This document shows, piece by piece, positions 1 to 6,668 of a stretch of DNA of 8,563 nucleotides. Position numbers and translations under genes: made by a program. The first letter of the stretch is position 1. Every line of letters begins with the position of its first letter. This DNA comes from Christensenella sp. UBA4651. Its GTDB lineage: Bacteria > Bacillota > Clostridia > Christensenellales > UBA1242. The stretch is taken from positions 8,310 through 16,872 of the forward strand of contig DHMD01000028.1 in NCBI GenBank assembly GCA_002405615.1, written 5' to 3'. The notes beneath the pieces are model-generated. The model searched no databases. It was not told the DNA's origin and saw only the letters and a list, made by a program, of their open reading frames with translations.

Positions 1-1368
1 TTGAGTGGTGGTGAATCGCAGCGTATCAGGTTGGCGACACAAATTGGTAGTGGTTTGACTGGGGTAATCTATATCCTCGATGAACCTAGTATTGGTTTGC
101 ACCAGAGAGATAATGACAAGTTGATTGCGACACTCAAACATTTGCGTGATTTGGGAAATACTTTGGTGGTTGTAGAGCACGATGAAGACACGATGAGAGC
201 GGCTGATTATATTGTAGATATTGGGCCTCGTGCGGGTGTTCACGGTGGTGAGTTGGTGGCTGCTGGTAGCGTGGAAGATTTGGCAAAAGAGCCTCGTTCA
301 ATTACGGGTAAGTATTTGAGCGGGGAGTGCAGAATTGCTGTTCCAAAGGTAAGAAGAAAATCAAATGGCGGCAAAATTCGAGTAATTGGTGCAAAAGAGA
401 ACAACCTCAAAAATTTGACTGTTGATTTCCCTCTTGGTGTACTGACTGTTGTAACTGGTGTGAGTGGTAGTGGTAAGAGTAGTTTGATTACGGACATTCT
501 TTACCCAGCATTATCAAACCGACTAAACCACAGCACTATGGCGGAGGGGCGGTATGAAAAAATTGAGGGGCTGCAAGATGTGGACAAGGTCATCGCTATC
601 GACCAAAGCCCTATTGGTAGGACTCCTCGCTCGAACCCTGCGACTTATACGGGCGTGTTTAACCTGATTAGGGAATTGTTTGCCGCTACTCCTGACGCAA
701 AGGAAAGGGGATACTTGCCGGGTAGATTTAGTTTCAATGTCCCTGGTGGTAGATGTGAGACCTGTTGCGGAGATGGTATCAAAAAGATTGAAATGTACTT
801 TTTGCCTGATATATTTGTGCCATGTGAGGACTGTAAAGGCAAACGTTACAATCGTGAAACCTTGGAAGTTAAGTACAAAGGGAAGAGCATATATGATGTT
901 TTGGAAATGACTGTGGAGGAGGCTCTCGCTTTCTTTGAAAACCAGCCAAATATCAAGAATAAAATTCAGACCCTATATGATGTTGGTTTGGGTTATATTA
1001 AACTTGGTCAAGCGGCGACTACATTGAGCGGTGGTGAGGCGCAAAGAGTAAAACTCGCAACAGAGTTATCCAAAAAAGGTACTGGCAAGACCGTTTATAT
1101 CCTCGATGAACCTACGACAGGATTGCATATGTATGATGTGGACAAATTGATAACTATTATGAATAGGCTGGTCGAGGCAGGGAACACTGTAATAGTGATT
1201 GAGCATAATCTAGATGTAATAAAAGTTGCTGACCACATTATTGATATTGGGCCAGAGGGCGGTGTCAACGGCGGAACTATTGTTGCCCAAGGCACGCCAG
1301 AAAAGATTGCAAAAACTCCTGCAAGTTATACTGGTAAATTCTTGAAAAAGATATTGGAAAACAAATAA
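1..1368 (+). CDS. uvrA: UvrA, excinuclease ABC subunit A (C-terminal half, 5' end outside window)
   Basis: UvrA is the damage-recognition ATPase of nucleotide excision repair; it works as a dimer and loads UvrB on damaged DNA in the cytoplasm. The 455 residues seen begin inside the first ABC signature (SGGESQ, residues 2-7). They continue with Walker B of domain I (VIYILDEPSIGLH, 22-34), the H-loop His60, Walker A of domain II (GVSGSGKSS, 153-161), and a C4 zinc finger (Cys252, Cys255, Cys275, Cys278, spacing CxxC-x19-CxxC). Signature II is LSGGEAQ (342-348), Walker B II is VYILDEPTTGLH (365-376), and the last H-loop is His402. All motifs are intact. The family is about 940 residues, so roughly the first 485 lie upstream. 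The TTG at position 1 encodes the Leu of LSGGE and is not a start. The gene is followed by a hairpin terminator and is convergent with the next gene. Confidence 0.97.
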   Translation: MSGGESQRIRLATQIGSGLTGVIYILDEPSIGLHQRDNDKLIATLKHLRDLGNTLVVVEHDEDTMRAADYIVDIGPRAGVHGGELVAAGSVEDLAKEPRSITGKYLSGECRIAVPKVRRKSNGGKIRVIGAKENNLKNLTVDFPLGVLTVVTGVSGSGKSSLITDILYPALSNRLNHSTMAEGRYEKIEGLQDVDKVIAIDQSPIGRTPRSNPATYTGVFNLIRELFAATPDAKERGYLPGRFSFNVPGGRCETCCGDGIKKIEMYFLPDIFVPCEDCKGKRYNRETLEVKYKGKSIYDVLEMTVEEALAFFENQPNIKNKIQTLYDVGLGYIKLGQAATTLSGGEAQRVKLATELSKKGTGKTVYILDEPTTGLHMYDVDKLITIMNRLVEAGNTVIVIEHNLDVIKVADHIIDIGPEGGVNGGTIVAQGTPEKIAKTPASYTGKFLKKILENK

Positions 1369-1395
1369 ATACAAATTTGAAAAGTGAATCAATAA

Positions 1396-1429
1396 AGAAA
1401 ACACGGATATTGTTTTATCCGTGTTTTCT
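1396..1429. terminator. Bidirectional intrinsic terminator between convergent genes
   Basis: A perfect 14-bp stem (1396-1409 pairing with 1416-1429) closes a 6-base loop. The stem has a GC-richer core (CACGG/CCGTG) and A-runs on the left and T-runs on the right, so either strand gives a hairpin with a U-rich 3' side. It lies 27 bp after the uvrA stop and 11 bp from the stop of the minus-strand gene, so it can serve both. Confidence 0.88.
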
Positions 1430-1440
1430 ATTTAACTCAA

Positions 1441-4400
1441 TTATTTTGAGTTGTTGTTTTTGGAAATACTGCGTTTTTCTACTGCTTTTTTGTTTTGCTT
1501 TTCGATACGCTCTTTTTCTTCTTCGAGAACTTCGATATCTTGCTCGATTTGATTAATCTTTGCTGTTTGAACTTCGATTTCCTTTTGAATTTGTTTTACA
1601 TCAGGTTCATCGAGTTCGATAGTAGGATTATCTTTTGCGATTTCTTTTGCAGTATTATATGATTCAGTCAATTTCCTCAAATCGTTGACTTCTTGTGCCA
1701 AGAATGTTTGAGATTGTTCGAGTTCTTCTCTCAACAACTTCAACTTGTGGTTGATAGCAGTTTTACGCTCACGGCGGTCAACATCTTTCATCAAAGTCTG
1801 CAGCCTGTCGTAGTTGTTTGAAACCTTGTTTGTTTTCTTTGGAGCGTTTTGCTTAACTCTCTTGATAGTCAAGCCGATTACGGCAAAGATAACAGCAAGA
1901 GCGATAATTATTGTAGAGAATGCAAATGGGTCAAATTTGCCTGCTTGGCTAGGAGTTTCATCAGCGTCCTCAGGAACGTTGGTTGCTAGCAACACATTGC
2001 CCGGTAAGTCCTCGGTGTCGTATGCCAAAATCTCGTTCTTGTACTCGTCCTCTGAAAGTGAGGTGAGGCTCAAGTTAGCGAAGTAGGCATACCCTTTGGT
2101 AGGCATATTTGAGCAGCCAAGACCGAGCTGGATATTACTGGTGATAGCTTCTGTTGTGTAAATGTACAGGGTGTACAATTTCCATTCGTTTTCACTTCTA
2201 GAATTTTGAGTATTTACCATTGTGAAGCTTGTGTCCACATTTGTCATCACAACGCTTGCACCATGCTTGATTAGTTTCCCATCGACTGTGTAGTCTTCGG
2301 CAGTTTGAGTATCGGTAGTCAAATCTGTGGTTTTAACCCAAACAGTCAACTTGTAATATGCGCTAGCGTCTAGTGAATAGGTGAGGTTGCTCTCGTAGAG
2401 CGCATATACAGGTTCGTTTGCTTGGATAACCATAATCATATTTGAGTCGTTACCCTGTGGGTTAAGCGGTGCTTCGTTAATAAAGGTTTGTGATTTGTAG
2501 TTTCTGTAATCAATTATTCCAGCATTAACAGTTGTATTTTCTGCGTTCTGCTTAACATTCATCGTCCACATAAGTGGTGTAATGCTGTTTGAGCCTTCGG
2601 TTGCAGTCAAAGCATTTTTTGTCAAGTCAAATTTTACATTTTGGCTGTCTGTGGTAACTGCGTCAAATTTCTCTTGGGTCAAACTACTGTCAAATTTTAC
2701 GTTATCAAAATATACGTAGCCAGAAACTTGTTGATTGTTTTGCCCCAAAGAAAGGGTGGCTGTAATTGTTTGAGAATTGATATAGTTGTGCAAGTAAATT
2801 GCATATTCTTTCCATGATGGAGTACCATTTTGCCTCTTGATAGGCATTTGTGCAATTACTTTGCCATCGCTATTTTTGATAGTAACATAAGCGGTTGAAT
2901 CGCTGTTGACATATGCTTGGAAAGTGATTTTTGCATAGCCGTCCTTGTCCAAGGTTTGACTAGCGCTGGTGTAAGATTGTACTTTTCCATTTGCACCGTT
3001 AAGCATCAACACGTTATCGTTGTCTGAATAGCCAGAGAGACTAGACTTTGAAGGGCGAGCTGTGGTATAAGAAGGCCATTCATTCTCACTAATGTTTACT
3101 ACACCACTATTTGCGTTGTTTTCGCCAGCAGTCCAGCTGGTAGGAGCGAGTGGGTAAGTAGTTTTTGTTGCGTCAACCTTTTCGATTGAAACAAGGTTGA
3201 ATGAGTAGTTGTCAAAAGCCAAGGTGTTGGCTGTTGAGTACATTCTCACAGTTTTTGCGTTGCTGTTGTTGCTTGTGCCATCGCTCATTTGTTGAGTGTT
3301 GACAAGGTATGATTTGATATCAGAAACTGCGACATAACCTGAATCGGTAGGGTTCGCAGAAGTGATACCCAAGGTGATTTTTACCTTTGTGTCATATAGT
3401 GGGTTGCCTACGATATAGAATTCGTACAAGCCCCAGTTGCCGTTGATACTTTCTTCGGTAGCGTCAAAGGCGGTATATTGAGCCGAGCAAGTCTCGCCAT
3501 CGTCTGAACCATTGAGAATTTTGCCGCTTACTTTGAGGTTAAGAGTGCTGCTATTCAAACTACCTCTGGCCCAAAGTGCTATACGGTAAATGTGGTGTTG
3601 CTTGATAGTGATTTCATCAGAGTTGATAGCAACAGTACCACCATTCTTGGCAGAAATCACTACACCACTCTTGATAGCGGCGGAGGAAAGGTGAGTCCCC
3701 AAAAGTACTTGCTTGCCGTTGATAGAAATCTCTTTGTTAAGGTTGTCGAGATATTTTACTTCGCCAGCACCAGAATTGCTCTCATCGTTTGTCCAACCAG
3801 TTGAGCCGTTGGCAAAATCACCATTTTTTACAAATCCTGCTTGACCACTGGTCAACTGTGTAGTTTTATCGAGCTCGATAACCTGAGTCAACTCGTTTAC
3901 ACTGTTGACTTTTGTCTGATAGTTCTCACCTGATAGGCGAGTAATAGAGATGTTGTCAAACAAAACATAATTTGCAGAGGTTGTACTCGTAGGGCTGGTT
4001 TCGCCGTTTGGTTTGCTACCTATAAATAGTTGAATATTTACCGAGCTAGAATGAGTAGTGTCGGTAGCGATATAGAATGTAACAACTTTCCAAGAATTGT
4101 GGGTGTTGATGCGGATTATTTGACAGTCCGCTCTTTTATCAAAATCTGTACCAGCTAAATAAACACTAGCCTCAGCCTTGTCGTGTGTGCGAACAGCAAC
4201 ACTGATTTCGTAATAACTGTTAGCCTTTAGGGTGGTAGCACTTGATGTCTTGTAACCATAGTAGATACTATTGTTGAGTGCGTTAATCATTAAAACCTGA
4301 TTGTTGTCAGGCGACATACTCTCAGGCTTGGTATACCCGTCAAGTTTGTAATTGGTCTTGTATGTGTTGTAAACATTAGGAGAAAGGTTGATAACTCCCG

Positions 4401-4659
4401 CTTTTTCTGGGGTAGCGGTGCTATTCTCCTCGGTTACCTTTTCGAAATTGGAAGGACTGATAGGATAGCTGCCGCTATCTGACTCAAAATTGTAGTTTAC
4501 AACAGTTTCTGTTGCTGAAACTGAATTGGTAGAAGTATCTGCAGATGCCGAAGTGTGTTGCAATCCAGCAAAAACCCAAACATTGCTACCAATCAATAAG
4601 CTCAAAGCAACAATAACAGTAAATAGTAAAGTTTTAATTGAGAATGAATGTTTAGTCAT
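1441..4659 (-). CDS. Large exported membrane-anchored protein with four beta-sandwich (CBM-like) modules and a cytoplasmic coiled coil
   Basis: I do not recognise a named family for the whole 1072-residue protein. Residues 8-32 are a hydrophobic signal segment, followed by an AxA-type site (ASA, 38-40). Four modules follow: A (about 53-240), B (275-455), C (481-656) and D (675-868). Module B opens with FVKNGDFANGSTGW, a start typical of carbohydrate-binding modules of the CBM4/9 type. A, C and D share a pattern: proline-rich start, G(V/I)(V/I/N) strand, N-x-(V/M)-L/I-M, a YY.I/L.V strand, W-x-x-Y/F before a strand, and Y-V/A-x-F-D/A-N near the end. Residues 913-934 form one membrane span followed by basic residues. 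Residues 948-1065 are Lys/Glu-rich with heptad-like leucines and isoleucines, probably a cytoplasmic coiled coil. The ATG has AAAGG 9 nt upstream. It is monocistronic here. Binding to glycans or cell wall is inference; no catalytic motif was seen. Confidence 0.9.
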   Translation of the reverse strand: MTKHSFSIKTLLFTVIVALSLLIGSNVWVFAGLQHTSASADTSTNSVSATETVVNYNFESDSGSYPISPSNFEKVTEENSTATPEKAGVINLSPNVYNTYKTNYKLDGYTKPESMSPDNNQVLMINALNNSIYYGYKTSSATTLKANSYYEISVAVRTHDKAEASVYLAGTDFDKRADCQIIRINTHNSWKVVTFYIATDTTHSSSVNIQLFIGSKPNGETSPTSTTSANYVLFDNISITRLSGENYQTKVNSVNELTQVIELDKTTQLTSGQAGFVKNGDFANGSTGWTNDESNSGAGEVKYLDNLNKEISINGKQVLLGTHLSSAAIKSGVVISAKNGGTVAINSDEITIKQHHIYRIALWARGSLNSSTLNLKVSGKILNGSDDGETCSAQYTAFDATEESINGNWGLYEFYIVGNPLYDTKVKITLGITSANPTDSGYVAVSDIKSYLVNTQQMSDGTSNNSNAKTVRMYSTANTLAFDNYSFNLVSIEKVDATKTTYPLAPTSWTAGENNANSGVVNISENEWPSYTTARPSKSSLSGYSDNDNVLMLNGANGKVQSYTSASQTLDKDGYAKITFQAYVNSDSTAYVTIKNSDGKVIAQMPIKRQNGTPSWKEYAIYLHNYINSQTITATLSLGQNNQQVSGYVYFDNVKFDSSLTQEKFDAVTTDSQNVKFDLTKNALTATEGSNSITPLMWTMNVKQNAENTTVNAGIIDYRNYKSQTFINEAPLNPQGNDSNMIMVIQANEPVYALYESNLTYSLDASAYYKLTVWVKTTDLTTDTQTAEDYTVDGKLIKHGASVVMTNVDTSFTMVNTQNSRSENEWKLYTLYIYTTEAITSNIQLGLGCSNMPTKGYAYFANLSLTSLSEDEYKNEILAYDTEDLPGNVLLATNVPEDADETPSQAGKFDPFAFSTIIIALAVIFAVIGLTIKRVKQNAPKKTNKVSNNYDRLQTLMKDVDRRERKTAINHKLKLLREELEQSQTFLAQEVNDLRKLTESYNTAKEIAKDNPTIELDEPDVKQIQKEIEVQTAKINQIEQDIEVLEEEKERIEKQNKKAVEKRSISKNNNSK
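2056..4503 (-). repeat. Diverged internal protein modules A, C and D (with B between A and C)
   Basis: Within the large surface protein, modules A (nt 4503-3940), C (3219-2692) and D (2637-2056) can be aligned by eye at their strand motifs. Each is followed by a similar short linker: LSGENYQTKVNS, LTQEKFDAVTT and LSEDEYKNEILA. Identity is low, so this is an old duplication visible only at protein level. Confidence 0.6.
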
Positions 4660-4719
4660 GATTGTTTACCTTTTAATTTTATGTGATTACGCATATTTGT
4701 TGCGTACAAGATACATCCT

Positions 4720-4748
4720 ATTATATATCAAATATCAAAATAATGCAA
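4720..4748 (-). promoter_or_regulatory. Candidate sigma-A promoter of the large surface protein gene
   Basis: Read on the minus strand, TTGCAT (4748-4743) is followed after 17 nt by a perfect TATAAT (4725-4720). The predicted start lies about 55 nt before the ATG. The -35 is only a partial match, and it sits inside an inverted repeat. Confidence 0.5.
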
Positions 4749-4764
4749 GTTTTTGAGCATTATT
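4739..4764. repeat. Inverted repeat between divergent genes
   Basis: AATAATGC (4739-4746) and GCATTATT (4757-4764) form a perfect 8-bp inverted repeat with a 10-nt spacer. The left arm overlaps the candidate -35 of the minus-strand gene, and the right arm overlaps a possible -35 for the transporter genes. It could be an operator or simply an AT-rich coincidence. Confidence 0.35.
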
Positions 4765-4780
4765 AAATTAAAAATATTTT
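4753..4780 (+). promoter_or_regulatory. Weak candidate promoter for the TSUP gene pair
   Basis: TTGAGC (4753-4758), a 16-nt spacer and TATTTT (4775-4780) lie 33 nt before the GTG start of the first transporter gene. The match is modest in a very AT-rich region, so this is tentative. Confidence 0.25.
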
Positions 4781-4812
4781 AACTAAATTTTCTGAAACAA
4801 AAGGGATATATC

Positions 4813-5169
4813 GTGTGTACAAAAAAATTAATAATACTTTCTATTGCAGGAGTTTTTATAGGTGCGATTAATGGTTTTTTCGGTGGTGGCGGCGGTATGG
4901 TATGTGTGCCAGTTTTGCTGCTGTTGGGGTTGGTAAACCAGCGTGCGCAAGCGACAGCAATACTCATAATGCTCCCGATAAGTATTGCCAGTGCGATAGT
5001 ATATTATACACAAGGATTTGTGGAATGGGAAGGTGTACTGTATACTGCGATTGGTTCTATTGTGGGTGGAATAATTGGTGCGTGTTTACTCAAAATTATA
5101 CCAAATAAGGCATTAAAATTTGTTTTTGCATTTGTGGTGATTGCTGCTGGGATAAAAATGTTGTTTTGA
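4813..5169 (+). CDS. TauE/SafE (TSUP) family permease, N-terminal half-size subunit
   Basis: This is a 118-residue membrane protein with about four hydrophobic segments. The family moves small anions such as sulfite, sulfonates, sulfate or organic acids, often as exporters or importers driven by the ion gradient. Residues about 18-36 carry the glycine-rich TSUP repeat signature (GAINGFFGGGGG followed by a conserved VPVL). It ends in a hydrophobic segment with no tail. Full-size members are about 250 residues with two such repeats; this protein has one, and the next gene supplies the other. The GTG start at 4813 has AAGGGA 6 nt upstream. Only 12 bp separate it from the next gene, whose ribosome site overlaps its stop, so the two are probably translated together. 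The substrate cannot be told from sequence. Confidence 0.88.
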   Translation: MCTKKLIILSIAGVFIGAINGFFGGGGGMVCVPVLLLLGLVNQRAQATAILIMLPISIASAIVYYTQGFVEWEGVLYTAIGSIVGGIIGACLLKIIPNKALKFVFAFVVIAAGIKMLF

Positions 5170-5175
5170 GGAGGG
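5170..5175 (+). promoter_or_regulatory. Ribosome binding site setting the GTG start at 5182
   Basis: GGAGGG (within GAGGAGGG, 5168-5175) overlaps the TGA stop (5167-5169) of the preceding half-transporter gene. It lies 6 nt before GTG 5182, an arrangement that favours coupled translation of the two halves. Confidence 0.75.
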
Positions 5176-5181
5176 TTAAAA

Positions 5182-5631
5182 GTGATTTGGGCTTATATTT
5201 TGGCTGGATTGGTTGGCGGAATGGTGGGCGGTATGGGAATGGGCGGTGGTACACTGTTAATTCCTCTACTTACGGTGTTTCTAGGAGTTGAGCAGCATTT
5301 GGCGCAAGCGATTAATCTGCTGGTTTTTATTCCGACAGGAATTGCCGCCGCAATAATTCACGCAAAAAACAAGTTAATTGATTACAAGGTTTCTATCTGT
5401 GTAGCCATTCCTGCAATAATTACTGCGGTGTGCGCTGCTCTAATTGTTGGGCGTATTGAGAGTCATATTTTGAAAATAATATTTGCCGTTTTCCTCATTT
5501 TGGTTGGCGTTTTTGAGTTGTATAAGGCGATTATGGGGGTAGTAAAAAAGCAAAAGCCTATTATAAAAAAGGATAGACAGTATAATGCTGCAAAAAATTG
5601 TAGTAATATCAAATTTTATGTAAAAAAATAA
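5182..5631 (+). CDS. TauE/SafE (TSUP) family permease, C-terminal half-size subunit
   Basis: This 149-residue membrane protein carries one TSUP repeat: the signature VGGMVGGMGMGGGTLLIP at about residues 11-28, then about three further hydrophobic segments up to residue 115. It is homologous in pattern to the gene just upstream (signature, then LAQAxN versus RAQATA, then IASA/IAAA). The two together match the length and two-repeat plan of an ordinary 8-span TSUP permease, so they probably form a heteromer. The last 30 or so residues (from about 120) are strongly basic and polar, with many lysines and no hydrophobic segment. Such a tail is unusual and may have arisen by read-through into former intergenic DNA. 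A GTG start with a near-perfect Shine-Dalgarno supports the call. No terminator is seen before sigK, 67 bp downstream. Confidence 0.87.
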   Translation: MIWAYILAGLVGGMVGGMGMGGGTLLIPLLTVFLGVEQHLAQAINLLVFIPTGIAAAIIHAKNKLIDYKVSICVAIPAIITAVCAALIVGRIESHILKIIFAVFLILVGVFELYKAIMGVVKKQKPIIKKDRQYNAAKNCSNIKFYVKK

Positions 5632-5633
5632 AA

Positions 5634-5671
5634 TTGGACAGGCACTTTTTGCGCAATTTGCTTCATATATT
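5634..5671 (+). promoter_or_regulatory. Putative SpoIIID box and sigma-E type -10 upstream of sigK
   Basis: TTGGACAGGC (5634-5643) matches every position of the SpoIIID consensus WWRRACARNY as I know it. CATATATT (5664-5671) matches the sigma-E -10 form CATAYANT. A good sigma-E -35 is missing at the expected place, as is common for activator-dependent promoters. The box is centred about 39 nt before the predicted transcription start. In B. subtilis sigK is transcribed by sigma-E RNA polymerase with SpoIIID, so this is the expected control. Confidence 0.55.
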
Positions 5672-5684
5672 ATTAATTATATAT

Positions 5685-5694
5685 GGGGAGGTGA
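5685..5694 (+). promoter_or_regulatory. Strong ribosome binding site fixing the TTG start of sigK
   Basis: GGGGAGGTGA is nearly the full anti-Shine-Dalgarno complement. Its GGAGG core ends 7 nt before TTG 5699. The in-frame ATG codons at 5726 and 5738 have no such site, so translation should start at the TTG and include the N-terminal pro-like segment. Confidence 0.85.
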
Positions 5695-5698
5695 GTGC

Positions 5699-6424
5699 TT
5701 GATAATAGAGAGTTTTGTTACTTTTATGAATAAGATTATGCTTTTTTCTTCTTATGTTGACCATACTTCGAGTTTCCCAAAGACGCTATCTAGTGAGGAG
5801 GAAAAAAAGTATATTAAACTACTGGAACAGGGCGATGTTGAGGCAAAAAACATACTAATTTCGCATAATTTGAGGTTGGTTGCCCATATTGTCAAGAAAT
5901 ACAGTAACAGTAGCAAAGACGCTGATGATTTGATTTCTGTTGGGGCTATTGGGTTGATAAAAGCGATAAATTCCTATTCAAGCGAAAAAGGGGCGCAACT
6001 CTCGACATATGCGGCTCGGTGTATAGAAAATGAAATTTTGATGCTGTTTCGGGCGAACAAGAAGCACCAGACTAACATATCATTGGAGGAAACAATCGGG
6101 ACAGAAAAGGACGGTAACGATATTTTGCTTTCTGATGTGATTTGTGATACCGAATATGATTTGATGCAGATGGTGGAGAACTCAATTTTGACAGAAAATC
6201 TGCTGAAACTTATTAGGGAAACGCTCACTGACAGGGAGTACAAAATCTTGTGTATGCGGTATGGGATTGGCGGGCAAGTCGCTTATACACAGCGGGAAGT
6301 TGCCAAAAAATTGGGAATTTCTCGGTCGTATATTAGCAGACTAGAAAAGAAAGCATTGCAGACGATTAGGGGAAAAGTTTCCGAGAAAAGGGCGCAGTTT
6401 GATATTTGTTCTCAAAGGGTATGA
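5699..6424 (+). CDS. sigK: RNA polymerase sigma factor SigK (late mother-cell sporulation sigma), with pro-like N-terminus
   Basis: SigK directs late mother-cell transcription (coat, cortex maturation, spore release) in endospore formers. The 241 residues follow the SigK plan. A hydrophobic N-terminal segment of about 18 residues ends in SSYV, then comes FPKTLSSEEEKKYIKLLEQGD. Region 2 (about 49-122) contains HNLRLVAHIVKKY, DADDLISVGAIGLIKAI and TYAARCIENEILM. Region 4 (about 176-225) has the helix-turn-helix TQREVAKKLGISRSYISRLEK. The N-terminus aligns by pattern with the B. subtilis pro-sequence removed by SpoIVFB, so this protein is probably made as pro-SigK. The gene is continuous: no skin-type element interrupts it. 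The C-terminal ~15 residues are variable. It is preceded by a SpoIIID/sigma-E-like promoter and followed by a terminator, so it is probably its own unit. SigE is a close relative, but the conserved SSEEEKKY and AARCIENEILM context favours SigK. Confidence 0.92.
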   Translation: MIIESFVTFMNKIMLFSSYVDHTSSFPKTLSSEEEKKYIKLLEQGDVEAKNILISHNLRLVAHIVKKYSNSSKDADDLISVGAIGLIKAINSYSSEKGAQLSTYAARCIENEILMLFRANKKHQTNISLEETIGTEKDGNDILLSDVICDTEYDLMQMVENSILTENLLKLIRETLTDREYKILCMRYGIGGQVAYTQREVAKKLGISRSYISRLEKKALQTIRGKVSEKRAQFDICSQRV

Positions 6425-6488
6425 TGTGGGAATGAAAGCGTTATTTGTAATAGCGGTTGCAGGATTGATGAATAATAAATTCGAAATT

Positions 6489-6520
6489 AAAATCACCGAA
6501 TGGGGTGATTTTTGTTTTTT
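6489..6520 (+). terminator. Intrinsic terminator of sigK
   Basis: A perfect 9-bp stem AAAATCACC/GGTGATTTT (6489-6497 with 6504-6512) has a 6-nt loop and a T-rich tail through 6520. It lies 65 bp after the sigK stop. Confidence 0.85.
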
Positions 6521-6529
6521 GTGTATGGA

Positions 6530-6549
6530 AGCAAAAAGTATTTTTTGCT
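6530..6549. repeat. Small AT-rich hairpin after the sigK terminator
   Basis: AGCAAAAA (6530-6537) and TTTTTGCT (6542-6549) form an 8-bp inverted repeat with a 4-nt loop. It may be a second, weaker terminator for sigK, or part of the T-rich control region that follows. Confidence 0.35.
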
Positions 6550-6554
6550 AAAAT

Positions 6555-6646
6555 TTGACTATTTTATTGTACAAATATCATATAATTTGTCTATTTTGAC
6601 TTTTTTGCATATATATTTGACTAATTTTGTCTTTTTTTGATACAAT
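6555..6646 (+). promoter_or_regulatory. Promoter region with helically phased TTGACT/TTGTCT repeats
   Basis: TTGACT occurs at 6555, 6596 and 6617, and TTGTCT at 6587 and 6627. The steps of 32, 9, 21 and 10 nt are close to whole helical turns. Several possible promoters result. The best is TTGACT (6617-6622), 18 nt, TACAAT (6641-6646). TTGTCT (6587-6592), 17 nt, TATATA (6610-6615) is also good. TTGACT (6555-6560) with TATAAT (6581-6586) has a long 20-nt spacer. The most downstream promoter would leave a leader of about 16 nt, with the ribosome site at its 5' end. Confidence 0.5.
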
Positions 6647-6668
6647 AATTCAAAAGAGGTATGATTAT

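Noticed and set aside
240..497. Antisense frames opposite uvrA and other genes
   Set aside because: They mirror the codon pattern of the real genes, lack ribosome sites and show no domain signals.
5699..6424. Interruption of sigK by a skin-type prophage element
   Set aside because: The frame is continuous through regions 2 and 4, with no recombinase gene nearby.
6432..6551. 39-codon ATG frame (MKALFVIAVAG...) after sigK
   Set aside because: It runs straight through the sigK terminator hairpin, has no properly spaced ribosome site, and its coding-like look is limited to a short hydrophobic start.
6555..6632. CRISPR-like or insertion-sequence repeats from the TTGACT words
   Set aside because: The words are only 6-8 bp, the spacers are irregular and T-rich, and there are no cas genes or transposase. 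No CRISPR array, tRNA, rRNA or IS was found anywhere in the window.
6627..6668. TTG 6627 as the start of the repeat protein, adding 14 residues
   Set aside because: It lies between the -35 and -10 of the best promoter and has no Shine-Dalgarno. ATG 6669 has AAAGAGGT at good spacing and gives a normal signal peptide.
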